A stretch of 9,760 bases of DNA from Hyphomicrobiales bacterium (GCA_002746425.1 NVXB01000008.1:37070-46829); one strand, 5' to 3'; numbered from the stretch's first letter, positions 1 through 7,449 are shown. Numbers and translations: made by a program. Notes: generated by a model not told the origin, from the sequence alone.

Positions 1-2930
1 CCAAGGCCGTCGAGCTTCCGGCAGGCTTCCAGAATGCGTGGTTTGTCGCTGTCCTTGACCGAGATAAACACGGTGCCACCGGTTGGCACGGCTGTACCGC
101 TGCCCAACTGACTTTTGGCAAAGGCGATCGGAAATGAAGAATCCAGACCCATCACTTCGCCGGTTGAGCGCATTTCGGGGCCAAGTACCGTATCAACACC
201 GGGGAAGCGCGCAAACGGGAACACTGCTTCCTTGACTGCGATGTGATCAATTTTGGGTAGCTGGATGTTCATGGATTCCAGCGTTTCGCCCGCCATAACA
301 CGGCTGGCCAGTTTGGCCACCGGCAAGCCGATGGTTTTGGCCACAAATGGCACGGTACGGCTGGCACGTGGATTGACTTCAAGCACGTAAATATCATCGC
401 CCTTGATGGCGTATTGCATGTTCATCAAGCCAACCACACCAATGGCGATTGCCATGGCTTTGGTCTGCTCCTCAAGGCGCTCCAGAATATCATCGCTCAG
501 CGAAAATGGCGGTAAAGAGCAGGCGCTATCACCGGAGTGAATGCCAGCCTCTTCAATATGTTCCAGAATGCCGCAGACGAAAACGTCTTTGCCATCGCAA
601 ATCGCATCCACATCCACTTCAATGGCATCGGACAAATAGCTGTCGATGAGCACAGGAGATTTGCCAGAAACCACCACTGCTTCGGTGATGTAGCGTTCCA
701 GGTGCGCCGTATCGCGCACGATCTCCATGGCACGGCCACCCAGCACATAGGATGGGCGGATAACAACCGGGTAGCCAATATCCTCTGCAATGATTTTCGC
801 TTGCTCATCAGAGCGGGCAATGCCGTTTTCTGGTTGTTTCAGGCCGATTTTGTTGAGCAGTTCTTTGAACCGGTCACGATCTTCAGCCAAATCGATGGCA
901 TCTGGCGGTGTGCCCAGAATTGGCACGCCAGCATCTTCCAGCGCCTGCGCAAGGTTGAGCGGTGTCTGGCCGCCAAACTGCACGATGACGCCGTGCAACG
1001 TGCCTTTGGATGTTTCAACACGAACGATTTCCAGCACATCTTCGGCTGTCAGAGGCTCAAAATAGAGCCGGTCGGATGTATCATAATCCGTCGAGACAGT
1101 TTCCGGGTTGCAGTTGACCATGATGGTTTCATAGCCCGCATCATGCAGGGCAAAAGCCGCATGGCAGCAGCAATAATCAAACTCGATGCCTTGGCCAATC
1201 CGGTTAGGACCGCCGCCCAAGATCATGATCTTCTTGGCATCACTAGGTTCAGCTTCGTCTTGCGGCTCGCCGTCAAACGGCACCTCATATGTAGAGTACA
1301 TGTAGGGCGTTGGAGAGGCGAATTCAGCGGCGCATGTATCGATTTTCTTATAGACGGGCAGCACATTCAGCTTAACCCGCAAAGTGGTAACATCTACGGT
1401 TTCAAGGCCAGCCAATTCGGCCAAACGATCATCCGAGAAGCCCGCTGCTTTTAGCTTTCTGAACGCGACCGGTGTTTGCGGCAAACCATGCGCACGAACC
1501 CGTTCTTCCAGCTCTACCAAGCCGCGTATTTGGTCCATGAACCAAGGCTCGAACTGGCAAGCGGCGAAAATTTCATCATTGGTAAGCCCAAGCCGTATGG
1601 CATGAGCAACCGTCAACAGCCGATCAGGCGTGGCGGTGCCAAGGGCTGCGCGAATGGCGTTCTTGTCATCGCCCTGGCCAAGGCCGGGAATGTCCACCTC
1701 ATTGAGGCCGGTCAGACCTGTCTCAAGGCCGCGCAAAGCTTTTTGCAGCGATTCCTGGAAAGTCCGGCCAATAGCCATCGTCTCGCCAACAGACTTCATA
1801 GCTGTCGACAATATAGGTTCTGCGCCAGCGAATTTTTCAAAGGCAAAGCGCGGTATCTTGGTGACGACATAATCAATGGTCGGCTCAAAGGCCGCCGGCG
1901 TTGCACCGCCGGTAATATCGTTGTCCAGCTCATCCAGCGTGTAACCAACTGCTAGTTTGGCAGCGATTTTGGCAATCGGGAAACCCGTTGCCTTGGAGGC
2001 CAGAGCAGAGGAACGCGATACGCGCGGATTCATCTCGATAACCACCAAGCGGCCATCGGCAGGGTTAACCGCGAACTGCACATTGGAACCGCCGGTTTCA
2101 ACGCCAATTTCACGCAGCACCGCAATCGAGGCGTTACGCATCATTTGATATTCTTTGTCGCTCAGCGTCAGGGCAGGGGCAACGGTAATGCTATCGCCGG
2201 TATGCACGCCCATGGGGTCTACATTTTCGATTGAGCAGATGATGATGCAATTGTCGTCCCTATCGCGGACAACTTCCATCTCGTATTCTTTCCAGCCAAC
2301 AATGGATTCTTCAACCAGAACTTCGGTTGTTGGTGAGGCATCTAGCCCGCTTTCAACAATGGCGAGGAATTCTTCGCGGTTATAGGCAATGCCGCCGCCG
2401 GTGCCGCCCATGGTAAAGCTGGGGCGGATAATGGTGGGCAGGCCAATGGCCTCCAGCGCGTCCAAAGCTTCCGCAACTGTATGAGCAACCCGCGAACGGG
2501 GGCTTTCCAGACCAATCTTGTCCATGGCTTTGCGGAACAGATCGCGGTCTTCTGCTTTGTCGATGGCATCAGGCGTCGCGCCGATCATCTCGACATTGTA
2601 TTTTTCCAACACACCCATTTTGCGCAGCGAGAGCGCACAGTTTAGCGCTGTTTGGCCGCCCATGGTGGGCAGCAGCGCATCGGGGCGTTCTTTTTCGATG
2701 ATTTTAGCCACGATTTCCGGCGTGATCGGCTCGATATAGGTCGCGTCGGCCAAATCCGGGTCGGTCATGATGGTCGCAGGATTTGAGTTCACCAGGACAA
2801 CCCGATAACCCTCTTCCTTAAGCGCCTTACAGGCCTGTGTGCCGGAATAATCAAATTCGCAAGCTTGACCGATGATAATCGGCCCCGCTCCAATGATGAG
2901 AATGGACTGGATATCTGTACGTTTTGGCAT
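1..2930 (-). CDS. carB: Carbamoyl-phosphate synthase large subunit (partial, C-terminus beyond left edge)
   Basis: CarB is the synthetase subunit that makes carbamoyl phosphate from bicarbonate, ATP and ammonia channelled from CarA, for pyrimidine and arginine synthesis in the cytoplasm. The frame reads without a stop for 976 codons from the ATG at 2930. The N-terminal half opens with IIGAGPIIIGQACEFDYSG at about residues 12-30 and carries RPSFTMGGTGGG of the first ATP-grasp unit. The duplicated C-terminal half restarts with ILGGGPNRIGQG at about residues 570-581 and carries RPSYVLGGRAMEIV of the second. The window cuts the gene just inside the C-terminal MGS-like allosteric domain. Family members are roughly 1070-1160 residues, so about 100-180 residues lie outside. 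Only a weak ribosome site precedes the start, but the N-terminus matches the family. carA lies upstream on the same strand, about 3 kb away. Identification is very secure. Confidence 0.97.
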   Translation of the reverse strand, partial: MPKRTDIQSILIIGAGPIIIGQACEFDYSGTQACKALKEEGYRVVLVNSNPATIMTDPDLADATYIEPITPEIVAKIIEKERPDALLPTMGGQTALNCALSLRKMGVLEKYNVEMIGATPDAIDKAEDRDLFRKAMDKIGLESPRSRVAHTVAEALDALEAIGLPTIIRPSFTMGGTGGGIAYNREEFLAIVESGLDASPTTEVLVEESIVGWKEYEMEVVRDRDDNCIIICSIENVDPMGVHTGDSITVAPALTLSDKEYQMMRNASIAVLREIGVETGGSNVQFAVNPADGRLVVIEMNPRVSRSSALASKATGFPIAKIAAKLAVGYTLDELDNDITGGATPAAFEPTIDYVVTKIPRFAFEKFAGAEPILSTAMKSVGETMAIGRTFQESLQKALRGLETGLTGLNEVDIPGLGQGDDKNAIRAALGTATPDRLLTVAHAIRLGLTNDEIFAACQFEPWFMDQIRGLVELEERVRAHGLPQTPVAFRKLKAAGFSDDRLAELAGLETVDVTTLRVKLNVLPVYKKIDTCAAEFASPTPYMYSTYEVPFDGEPQDEAEPSDAKKIMILGGGPNRIGQGIEFDYCCCHAAFALHDAGYETIMVNCNPETVSTDYDTSDRLYFEPLTAEDVLEIVRVETSKGTLHGVIVQFGGQTPLNLAQALEDAGVPILGTPPDAIDLAEDRDRFKELLNKIGLKQPENGIARSDEQAKIIAEDIGYPVVIRPSYVLGGRAMEIVRDTAHLERYITEAVVVSGKSPVLIDSYLSDAIEVDVDAICDGKDVFVCGILEHIEEAGIHSGDSACSLPPFSLSDDILERLEEQTKAMAIAIGVVGLMNMQYAIKGDDIYVLEVNPRASRTVPFVAKTIGLPVAKLASRVMAGETLESMNIQLPKIDHIAVKEAVFPFARFPGVDTVLGPEMRSTGEVMGLDSSFPIAFAKSQLGSGTAVPTGGTVFISVKDSDKPRILEACRKLDGL

Positions 2931-3246
2931 GGCGGCTCGTTCACTCAGCCCAGACATACACAGAAACACTCGGTATCTGTCGGGCGCATTCAGTTAAAAA
3001 TTGCCGTGAGGCGGTCTTAAAGGGACATTGGACGCTGCTATAAGCGAAATCTCTTGGCTAAGAAAGGGCGCACGCAAAGAATCTTGCGCAGAAATGGAAT
3101 GATTCTCAAATGCCAAATCAAACTTGTCGCCTTATAAAATCGCTCGCAAACGGGACTTGAGGTTGGATGCAGATTTTTTTCATGCCATCCTGATGCCACT
3201 AAGTAAGTATATTGATCACGATATTGCCATCATGAAAGAATTCACA
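2931..3246. other. Divergent intergenic region between carB and the secreted-protein gene
   Basis: This stretch of about 316 bases must hold the promoters for carB (leftward) and for the secreted-protein gene (rightward). I see no convincing -35/-10 pair for either. A TATAAA-like hexamer at about 3133-3138 on the plus strand lacks a good -35. The frame of the secreted protein stays open upstream to 3124, but that part reads like non-coding sequence and lies before the signal peptide. No RNA gene or strong inverted repeat was seen. Confidence 0.5.
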
Positions 3247-3684
3247 ATGAGAAAAATGATAAATGTACTTGCCGGCATTGCCTTGCTCGGTTTGGGTGCC
3301 GGCGCTGCTTTTGCTGATGAACTTATCGGAAATATGAAATTGTTGCCGGGGTACGAACATATTCCAGAGCAAGGGGTTGATAGTATCGTTGGCCGGATCG
3401 CAAACCCTGATGGGCTTCAGATCAATTATGAAATTGGCAATGTTACTGCGCCCGGCGAACCGCGGACGGGCGGCAGCTTTACAGATCGTCCAGGCAAATC
3501 ACCCGCTGATGAAAACCGTTGGTACGATGAAAAAGAAGTAGGTGGCATGGAAGTTCATTTTGCTTATCGTAACGATGATTGGTTGCTGGTGTCATTTCCT
3601 GAAAGAGGTATGAATTTGTCAGTTCTGGTGCGCGATCAGGAAGAAATGGCCGAAGCATTGAGTATGATTCTGACATACCCGTAA
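3247..3684 (+). CDS. Small secreted (periplasmic) protein of unknown function
   Basis: The product is a 145-residue protein that I cannot assign to a named family. The chosen ATG at 3247 begins a textbook Sec signal peptide: a basic start (MRK), a hydrophobic core of Leu, Ala, Gly and Ile, and a likely signal peptidase I cut after Ala-Phe-Ala at residue 23. This leaves a mature protein of about 122 residues with no cysteine and no further membrane segment. Residues 33-64 contain LPGYEH, then GVDSIVGRI, then GLQINYEIG, a pattern I associate with uncharacterised secreted proteins but cannot name. A second block, WYDEKEVGGMEVHFAYRND, looks like paired beta strands. An upstream in-frame ATG at 3232 and an open frame back to 3124 exist, but both would bury the signal peptide. 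The ribosome site is weak (GAAAGAA). The zinc peptidase gene follows after 96 bases. Function is unknown. Confidence 0.8.
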   Translation: MRKMINVLAGIALLGLGAGAAFADELIGNMKLLPGYEHIPEQGVDSIVGRIANPDGLQINYEIGNVTAPGEPRTGGSFTDRPGKSPADENRWYDEKEVGGMEVHFAYRNDDWLLVSFPERGMNLSVLVRDQEEMAEALSMILTYP

Positions 3685-3731
3685 TTCGGCTCCACCCATA
3701 GTCCAGACATACTCACAATATTGAATTACCC

Positions 3732-3761
3732 AACAAGACGTTGTAACTCTTGGCGTCTGTT
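3732..3761 (+). other. Imperfect hairpin ahead of the zinc peptidase gene
   Basis: AGACG at 3736-3740 can pair with CGTCT at 3754-3758. AAC at 3732-3734 extends the pairing with GTT at 3759-3761 across one bulged A. The loop is 13 bases. Only a short TTTT follows, after AAGG, so it would be at best a weak terminator for the secreted-protein gene or a 5' leader structure for the peptidase. It could be chance. Confidence 0.25.
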
Positions 3762-3780
3762 AAGGTTTTGAGGAAATATT

Positions 3781-4719
3781 ATGCGCTGGAAAGGCCGTCG
3801 CCAAAGTTCAAATGTGGATGATCGACGCGGCAGTAGCCGCAATGCCGGTTTCCGCTTTCCGCGCCGTAGAGCATCTACTGGCCGCCGTATGCGCCTGCCC
3901 TCGGGCGGTTCCGGCCGCAAGGCTGGCGGCGGCGGAATAGCGCTGATTGTTATCGTTGGCGTCGCCTGGTTTGTGTTTGGTATTAACCCGATAACATTGC
4001 TTGGTGGTTTAACCGGTGATGGCGGCGGGATCAGCACGCCGCAATTTGATAACAGCACGTCGCGGCCCCCGCCATCTGCCAAAGCACAAGATGAAATGAA
4101 GCAGTTTGTGACCACGGTTTTGGCGGAAACTGAAGATACCTGGAACACGATTTTCGAGCGCAGCAACCGGAATTATGAAGAGCCTCGTTTGGTTTTGTTC
4201 ACCGGGCAAGTGCGCTCGGCGTGCGGCTTTGCCAGCGCCGCCTCGGGCCCGTTTTATTGTCCTGGCGACAAGCAGGTCTATATCGATTTGTCGTTTTACG
4301 ATGAGCTGCGTAAACGCTTTGATGCACCGGGCGATTTTGCGCAGGCCTATGTGCTGGCCCACGAGGTTGGCCACCATGTGCAAAATCTGTTGGGTGTTTT
4401 GCCAAAGTTCAATAAGGCACGCCGTGGTATGAGCAAAGAAGATGCTAACGCCATGTCTGTTCGTGTTGAGTTGCAGGCCGATTGCTATGCCGGTGTCTGG
4501 GGCTACAACGCCCGCGAAGAGGGTTTGCTAGAGCGCGGCGATTTGGACGAAGCGCTCAATGCGGCAACCCAGATCGGCGATGATGCCATCCAAAAGCGCA
4601 CGCAGGGCTATGTCGTGCCAGAAACCTTTAGCCACGGCACATCAGAACAACGCAAATACTGGTTCCAGCGCGGCTTTGACAGTGGCAACCCGCGTGACTG
4701 CGATACTTTTGAGGACTGA
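3781..4719 (+). CDS. Neutral zinc metallopeptidase, membrane-anchored (PF04228/YpfJ-like)
   Basis: This is a predicted zinc-dependent peptidase of the uncharacterised 'putative neutral zinc metallopeptidase' family (PF04228). Its natural substrate is not known. It is 312 residues long, a usual size for the family. The N-terminus MRWKGRR...NVDDRRG is the family's recognisable start. A Gly-rich basic stretch leads to a single membrane segment at about residues 53-70, so the catalytic part is probably outside the inner membrane. The zinc site HEVGH is at residues 194-198 (His194, Glu195, His198). The following ELQADCYAG at 230-238 probably supplies the third ligand, Glu230. The segment SACGFASAASGPFYCPGDK, with two cysteines, is also typical. 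GAGGA at 3770-3774, six bases before the ATG, supports the start. The glycosyltransferase begins three bases after its stop, so the two are probably co-transcribed. The assignment is strong for family and weak for biological role. Confidence 0.93.
   Translation: MRWKGRRQSSNVDDRRGSSRNAGFRFPRRRASTGRRMRLPSGGSGRKAGGGGIALIVIVGVAWFVFGINPITLLGGLTGDGGGISTPQFDNSTSRPPPSAKAQDEMKQFVTTVLAETEDTWNTIFERSNRNYEEPRLVLFTGQVRSACGFASAASGPFYCPGDKQVYIDLSFYDELRKRFDAPGDFAQAYVLAHEVGHHVQNLLGVLPKFNKARRGMSKEDANAMSVRVELQADCYAGVWGYNAREEGLLERGDLDEALNAATQIGDDAIQKRTQGYVVPETFSHGTSEQRKYWFQRGFDSGNPRDCDTFED
4711..4715 (+). promoter_or_regulatory. Ribosome binding site inside the peptidase 3' end, deciding a TTG start
   Basis: GAGGA lies within the last codons of the zinc peptidase and seven bases before the TTG at 4723. 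No ATG or GTG with a comparable site is available nearby before the conserved N-terminal motif of the glycosyltransferase. This suggests translational coupling from the peptidase message. Confidence 0.55.
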
Positions 4720-4722
4720 GAA

Positions 4723-5460
4723 TTGAAAACAAAATATTGTAGTAACTATGAATTATTACCAAAAAAAATCTGGTTTCTCTGGTTGCAAGGTTGGCAAAGC
4801 GCTCCCGCCTTGGTCAAAGAATGTTTTAAATCATGGGAGATGTGTAATCACGAATTTGATGTCATTTTTGTAGATATTCAAAATTTGAGAGAACTCGTCG
4901 AAATTGAGATACCTGATAAGATCTTCAATCAGCTTTCACCTCAGTTGCAATCTGATGTCATACGTTTGGCATTGCTAAATGCATATGGTGGTGTTTGGGC
5001 GGATGCTACGACATTTTGTACGAAGCCACTAAAAGGCTGGCTTCCAGGCTATTTCGATTCGGGTTTTTTTGCATTTAGACTGATAGGTCATAAAAATTTG
5101 ATAATTTGCAGTTGGTTTTTGGTGTCATTAAAAGGACACAAGGTCATAGATAAATGGCACTCGGAATTTAATGAGTATTGGTGTGCACTTAAATACCCCC
5201 AAATGGGTTTTTTAAGGTCTCTAGTCTTCAGGATTTTGAGGCGTTTCTTTAATTCTAGCGTGGATATGACGACGTATTGGCATGCCAATTTTGTGCATAA
5301 AGTTCTTAAAATATACCCGTATTTTATAGTAATGTATATTTTTACAAGTATAAATAAAAACGACGGTGAATTTAATAAATTTTGGAGAGAAACAAACATT
5401 TATAATTGTAAAAAAATAATAAAATTGCGAGAGAATATACTCTCAATCAACTCTAGATAA
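4723..5460 (+). CDS. Capsule-type glycosyltransferase (GT32/Caps_synth-like), apparently frameshifted at the 3' end
   Basis: This is a predicted sugar transferase for surface polysaccharide, resembling the capsular polysaccharide synthesis family PF05704 and the related DXD sugar-binding family PF04488 (GT32). The N-terminus KKIWFLWLQGW at residues 14-24 is the usual first strand. The core SDVIRLALLNAYGGVWADAT at residues 77-96 is the nucleotide-sugar/metal-site motif, with Asp78 and Asp94 and 'DAT' in place of a strict DXD. It starts with TTG, only three bases after the peptidase stop. Composition differs sharply from its neighbours: the 60 bases at 4861-4920 hold 19 G+C, against 38 in 4321-4380 of the peptidase. 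This suggests horizontal transfer. The frame stops at 5458, but a plausible C-terminal continuation lies in the +1 frame to 5581, so the 245-residue product is probably truncated. Acceptor and donor sugars cannot be inferred. Confidence 0.8.
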   Translation: MKTKYCSNYELLPKKIWFLWLQGWQSAPALVKECFKSWEMCNHEFDVIFVDIQNLRELVEIEIPDKIFNQLSPQLQSDVIRLALLNAYGGVWADATTFCTKPLKGWLPGYFDSGFFAFRLIGHKNLIICSWFLVSLKGHKVIDKWHSEFNEYWCALKYPQMGFLRSLVFRILRRFFNSSVDMTTYWHANFVHKVLKIYPYFIVMYIFTSINKNDGEFNKFWRETNIYNCKKIIKLRENILSINSR

Positions 5461-5581
5461 AGTTTCTGATTTTGTTATTTCTAGTGATGTTCCACTACAC
5501 AAATTAAATTTGAGAGCAAAGGGTATTGAAAAAATTCTGCCCTATTTAAAAAAGCTATTGGCGGACGACGGCATCAGCTGA
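5423..5581 (+). pseudogene. Out-of-frame C-terminal remnant of the glycosyltransferase
   Basis: Frame +1 relative to the glycosyltransferase is open from 5423 to the TGA at 5579-5581. It reads as real protein: ...STLDKVSDFVISSDVPLHK, followed by LNLRAKGIEKILPYLKKLL, ending ADDGIS. It has no usable start codon near its beginning, so it is not a separate gene. A Pro-Leu-His-Lys-Leu stretch near the end is what I would expect at the C-terminus of capsule-type transferases, though I hold that from memory only. The shift must lie between 5423 and 5457, where both frames are open. An extra base in the AAAA run at 5421-5424 is one possibility. The joined product would be about 285 residues. A sequencing error or a genuine inactivating mutation would look the same here. 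Confidence 0.6.
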
Positions 5582-5616
5582 ATTGATACTTACTGTTTTG
5601 AATTTATGACTTAAGC

Positions 5617-5640
5617 CTGAAGTTAAGATTCAGTGTTTTT
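5617..5640 (+). terminator. Possible weak intrinsic terminator after the glycosyltransferase
   Basis: CTGAA at 5617-5621 pairs with TTCAG at 5629-5633 around a seven-base loop, and TTTTT follows at 5636-5640. The stem is only five pairs and AT-leaning, so activity is doubtful. The position, about 35 bases after the remnant's stop, is right for the end of the rightward transcription unit. Confidence 0.3.
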
Positions 5641-5772
5641 CAGCATGGATTTTACACTATATTCTGCATTTGGGTCGCAAATTGGTGTTTAGATGAAGAA
5701 TACTATTTAGTATAATTAAGCTCTGAATTCAAAGCAACCTCCCAGATAATCTCGGATTTTAGGCGATTGTAA

Positions 5773-5848
5773 CGCTGGTCTGCGTGATGTGTGAGTTGTG
5801 TGCTTCAGGGGCATTGTAATTGGGCATCGCTAATGCCCTAAACCAGCG
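5773..5848. repeat. Nested inverted repeats downstream of carA
   Basis: CGCTGGT at 5773-5779 is complementary to ACCAGCG at 5842-5848. Inside it, GGGCAT at 5822-5827 pairs with ATGCCC at 5833-5838 around a five-base loop. Another GGGGCAT just upstream, at about 5810-5816, could compete for ATGCCC. There is no T tract on either strand, so it is not a standard intrinsic terminator. It lies 47 bases beyond the carA stop and may stabilise or end the carA message. Confidence 0.35.
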
Positions 5849-5894
5849 CTAAACACAGTGACTTCCTCAAATTCAAAATTGGATGTCCCATGTT

Positions 5895-7115
5895 CTAAGC
5901 CTTCATCAAATCCACAAAGCGTTGGAACAGATAGTGGCTGTCTTGCGGGCCAGGAGAAGCCTCTGGGTGGTGCTGAACTGAGAAGATGGGTTTGCCCTTG
6001 ACCTGAAGGCCGCAATTGGAGCCGTCGAACAGTGATTTGTGGGTCTGCTCAATGCCTTCTGGCAGCGTCGCTTCATCCACAGCGAAACCATGGTTCATGC
6101 TGGTGATTTCCACCTTGTCGGTGGTGTGGTCCACCACCGGGTGATTGGCACCGTGATGGCCTTGATGCATTTTTTTGGTTTTTGCGCCCAGTGCCAGCGC
6201 TAGTATTTGGTGGCCAAGGCAGATGCCAAAAATCGGCAAGCCGCTATCAATCAACGCCTTAATGATGGGTACGGCATATTCGCCGGTGGCTGCGGGGTCG
6301 CCCGGTCCATTGGATAGGAAAATACCATCGGGCTTATGGGCAAGAATATCTTGGGCAGTGGCGGTGCCAGGCACAACGGTAACCTTGCAGCCAAGGCCGG
6401 ATAGCAGGCGCAAAATGTTACGTTTTACGCCATAATCCACAGCCACCACATGTAAATCTGTGTTGATCTGCTGGCCATAGCCCTTGTCCCAAACCCACGG
6501 TGTTTCATCCCATGGCTGGGACTGCGTTGTGCCAACGTCTTTTGCCAGATCGACGCCTTCCATTGGCGGCAGGGCCGCTGCACGCGCTTGCAGCTCTGAT
6601 TCGGAGAACGTGCCAGATGGGCTGTTGACGATCACAGCGTTTTGCATACCGCCTTCACGAATTTTCGTGGTCAGTGCTCGGGTATCAATGCCGCAAATGC
6701 CAACAATGCCGCGCGCTTTGAGCCAGTGATCAAGATGCTGACCAGCGCGATAATTGGCAGGCTCAGTGATGTCCGCCTTCAAAACACAACCGCGAACGCC
6801 ATTGGCAGAGGCAAGATTGAGGCTTTCCATATCCTCATCATTGCTGCCAACATTGCCAATATGCGGGAAGGTGAAGGTGATGATCTGGCCTGCATAGGAG
6901 GGATCGGTCAGAATTTCCTGATAACCGGTTATGGCGGTATTGAAACACACTTCGCCTTCTGCTTCTCCAATCGCACCACAGCCAAAACCGTATAAAACCG
7001 TGCCATCTGCCAGCACAAGTGCAGCCGTTGGGGTTGGTTCTTCCCACGCGGCTGCCCGAGTAGCTGCCTGGGCTGCTGTGTGAGATGACGTGGGCAATTC
7101 AGTGCCAAGTGACAT
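5895..7115 (-). CDS. carA: Carbamoyl-phosphate synthase small (glutaminase) subunit
   Basis: CarA hydrolyses glutamine and passes ammonia to CarB for carbamoyl phosphate synthesis. The 406-residue product is a usual length for alphaproteobacteria. Its N-terminal CPSase domain contains GEVCFNTAITGYQEILTDPS and TFPHIGNVG. The C-terminal class I glutamine amidotransferase domain has the nucleophile Cys299 in FGICLGHQ and His383/Glu385 in VQHHPEASPGP. The Cys-to-His spacing of 84 equals that of the E. coli enzyme, so the triad is complete. The start at 7115 is chosen because GGAG stands six bases upstream. The frame is open a further 66 codons to 7313, but that extension has no ribosome site and no family similarity that I recognise. 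carB lies about 3 kb further along the same strand, beyond three opposing genes, so the pair is not a tight operon. The YqeY-like gene diverges from the same upstream region. Confidence 0.97.
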   Translation of the reverse strand: MSLGTELPTSSHTAAQAATRAAAWEEPTPTAALVLADGTVLYGFGCGAIGEAEGEVCFNTAITGYQEILTDPSYAGQIITFTFPHIGNVGSNDEDMESLNLASANGVRGCVLKADITEPANYRAGQHLDHWLKARGIVGICGIDTRALTTKIREGGMQNAVIVNSPSGTFSESELQARAAALPPMEGVDLAKDVGTTQSQPWDETPWVWDKGYGQQINTDLHVVAVDYGVKRNILRLLSGLGCKVTVVPGTATAQDILAHKPDGIFLSNGPGDPAATGEYAVPIIKALIDSGLPIFGICLGHQILALALGAKTKKMHQGHHGANHPVVDHTTDKVEITSMNHGFAVDEATLPEGIEQTHKSLFDGSNCGLQVKGKPIFSVQHHPEASPGPQDSHYLFQRFVDLMKA

Positions 7116-7121
7116 GTGAAA

Positions 7122-7125
7122 CTCC
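7122..7125 (-). promoter_or_regulatory. carA ribosome binding site
   Basis: On the minus strand GGAG lies six bases before the ATG at 7115. It favours this start over the in-frame ATG at 7133 and the longest possible start at 7313, neither of which has such a site. Confidence 0.7.
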
Positions 7126-7386
7126 AAAATCATGGCAGGTATCAGTCTGGGTGCCGCGCTAGTGATCAGATCGCTATGGGCACAACAATGCTCGCGGAAA
7201 GGTCCACGAAACCTGCATTTGTCGCTCAGGTGCCACGTCTTTGGCGCAATATCAACCCTGCTATGCTCAATTTGCATAGGCGTTTTCTTGGCAAAATGGA
7301 CAGCCCAACACATATAACTGATGCACTACAATTAATGATTGCTTCATTTATGTAAAAATTGAGGCTATAGGGGACTTCAATATCTG

Positions 7387-7424
7387 GGGAAGAAATTCCC
7401 TGCCCCTGCGGCATTCAGGTGCCG
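7387..7424 (+). other. Two small hairpins in the leader of the YqeY-like gene
   Basis: GGGAA at 7387-7391 can pair with TTCCC at 7396-7400 across the loop GAAA. CGGCA at 7409-7413 pairs with TGCCG at 7420-7424 across a six-base loop. Both are short and end 25 or more bases before the ribosome site, so they could be leader structure or chance. Confidence 0.25.
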
Positions 7425-7449
7425 AATATCATGAAGTGCAGAAAGGATC

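Larger units (their letters stand above)
5582..5894. other. AT-rich gene-free stretch between the glycosyltransferase remnant and carA
   Basis: No supported gene is present in these 313 bases. The left part, to about 5760, is AT-rich like the glycosyltransferase and probably belongs to the same acquired segment. It holds a weak hairpin with a T run (5617-5640) and a small AT hairpin, ATACT/AGTAT, at 5700-5713. The right part holds a nested inverted repeat at 5773-5848 behind the carA stop. No transposase remnant or tRNA was recognised. Confidence 0.5.

Noticed and set aside
537..1454. Long open frame of 305 codons on the plus strand
   Set aside because: It lies wholly antisense to carB and its translation shows no domain-like pattern. 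It is a shadow of the carB codons.
3124..3246. N-terminal extension of the secreted protein by 41 codons
   Set aside because: It would place the signal peptide inside the protein. The ATG at 3247 gives a proper secretion signal.
2950..3712. Repeated CCAGACATAC at 2950-2959 and 3703-3712
   Set aside because: Two isolated ten-base matches in different contexts, with no third copy or flanking symmetry. Probably chance.
5088..5399. 103-codon minus-strand frame inside the glycosyltransferase
   Set aside because: Antisense to a well-supported coding region, with no ribosome site or family resemblance. AT-rich DNA gives such shadows.
5649..5693. Possible mini-gene of about 15 codons starting at the ATG in 'cagcatggattt'
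   Set aside because: Too short, with no ribosome site and no context to support it.
7116..7313. N-terminal extension of carA by 66 codons
   Set aside because: The frame is open, but it lacks a ribosome site and recognisable CarA sequence. The GGAG site before 7115 explains the start.
7340..7372. TTCATT / 17 bases / TATAGG as a promoter of the YqeY-like gene
   Set aside because: The -35 is poor and the -10 only partial. In AT-rich sequence such pairs occur by chance, so it is not listed as a feature.
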